The notes under the pieces were generated by a model. The model searched no databases, was not told where the DNA came from, and worked only from the letters and a program-made list of their open reading frames with translations. A program made the translations under genes and the position numbers. From Methylotenera sp. (GTDB taxonomy: Bacteria; Pseudomonadota; Gammaproteobacteria; Burkholderiales; Methylophilaceae), in contig JAUSAG010000013.1 in assembly GCA_030652995.1 (NCBI GenBank), positions 46,216 to 110,215 on the forward strand: a stretch of DNA of 64,000 nt, read 5' to 3'. Position 1 is the first letter of the stretch; each line of letters begins with the position of its first letter. Positions 63,907 through 64,000 of this stretch are shown piece after piece.

Positions 63907-63907
63907 T

Positions 63908-64000
63908 ATGGGAAATTACAAACAATTAAGTATTGAAGAGCGAAGTGTAATACAGGCGCAGTTAACCTTAGGGTTTAAGCCTAGTTGGATCGCTGTTGAA
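63908..64000 (+). mobile_element. IS30-family transposase, 5' end
   Basis: The first 31 codons read MGNYKQLSIEERSVIQAQLT then LGFKPSWIAVE, the N-terminal helix-turn-helix of IS30-family transposases (Y-x-Q-L-S-x-E-E-R). The rest is past the window end. The insertion point marks the edge of the polysaccharide cluster. Confidence 0.85.

Larger units (their letters stand above)
63430..63907. other. Intergenic region between membrane protein and IS30
   Basis: No gene seen. It contains the hairpin at 63609-63691 and short direct traces such as GGACGCCCACTTCC (about 63543) that resemble IS ends. The last ~40 nt are probably the IS30 left end. Confidence 0.5.

Overview
The window looks like a chromosome segment of a betaproteobacterium, most likely a methylotroph of the Methylophilaceae (Methylotenera/Methylophilus-like). 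This is inferred from the protein families and gene order (recA-recX-alaS-lysC; thiL-pgpA-pncC; panD-panC-panB next to a deoxynucleoside kinase, folK and pcnB; grpE-dnaK-dnaJ), not from a marker gene.

Layout. (1) 1-2024: arsenic operon arsR-arsC-arsD-arsA on the minus strand, arsA cut by the window edge, with a decayed thioesterase gene beside it. (2) 2527-19887: accessory DNA stacked at the 3' end of a tRNA-Arg(ACG) gene. The intact tRNA is at 19811-19887; partial copies of its 3' half at about 2536 and 5790 divide the region into a 3.2 kb inner island (OLD-like ATPase + RloB pair, XRE relic) and a 14 kb island that starts with a tyrosine integrase. The larger island carries a prokaryotic viperin in a three-gene translationally coupled operon with a small basic protein and an ankyrin-repeat protein. 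It also holds a decayed Fic gene facing a possible antitoxin, a double ribbon-helix-helix protein, a Cys-rich secreted protein, a frameshifted SLOG-like gene, an ImmA/IrrE-type metallopeptidase, a large protein with a C-terminal sirtuin, and a stand-alone phage polyvalent-protein-type domain. This looks like an anti-phage defence island. (3) 19958-26330: tRNA-Ser(GCT), lysC, alaS, recX (probable ATA start), recA. (4) 26470-32930: a GC-rich Mrp/Mnh cation/proton antiporter operon bracketed by two decayed IS630-type transposase relics in the same orientation, suggesting acquisition as a block. (5) 33082-57209: housekeeping genes: pncC, pgpA, thiL, mog, nhaA, a DUF389 protein, a LapA-like protein, a TusA-like protein lacking its cysteine, darP, pmbA, mlaA, photolyase, rlmH, rsfS, the pantothenate genes, folK, pcnB, cobalamin adenosyltransferase, murI, and the grpE-dnaK-dnaJ chaperone genes. 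(6) 57682-64000: a surface polysaccharide cluster with an AT-rich core (three GT2 glycosyltransferases, a methyltransferase, a WaaP/InaA-like kinase, a PMT-type membrane protein), ending in the first 31 codons of an IS30-type transposase.

The best candidate for an undescribed system is the viperin operon at 8683-12043. Viperins make chain-terminating 3'-deoxy-3',4'-didehydro nucleotides. The usual prokaryotic companion I know of is a nucleotide kinase; here the coupled partners are a 72-residue protein and a 746-residue ankyrin protein.
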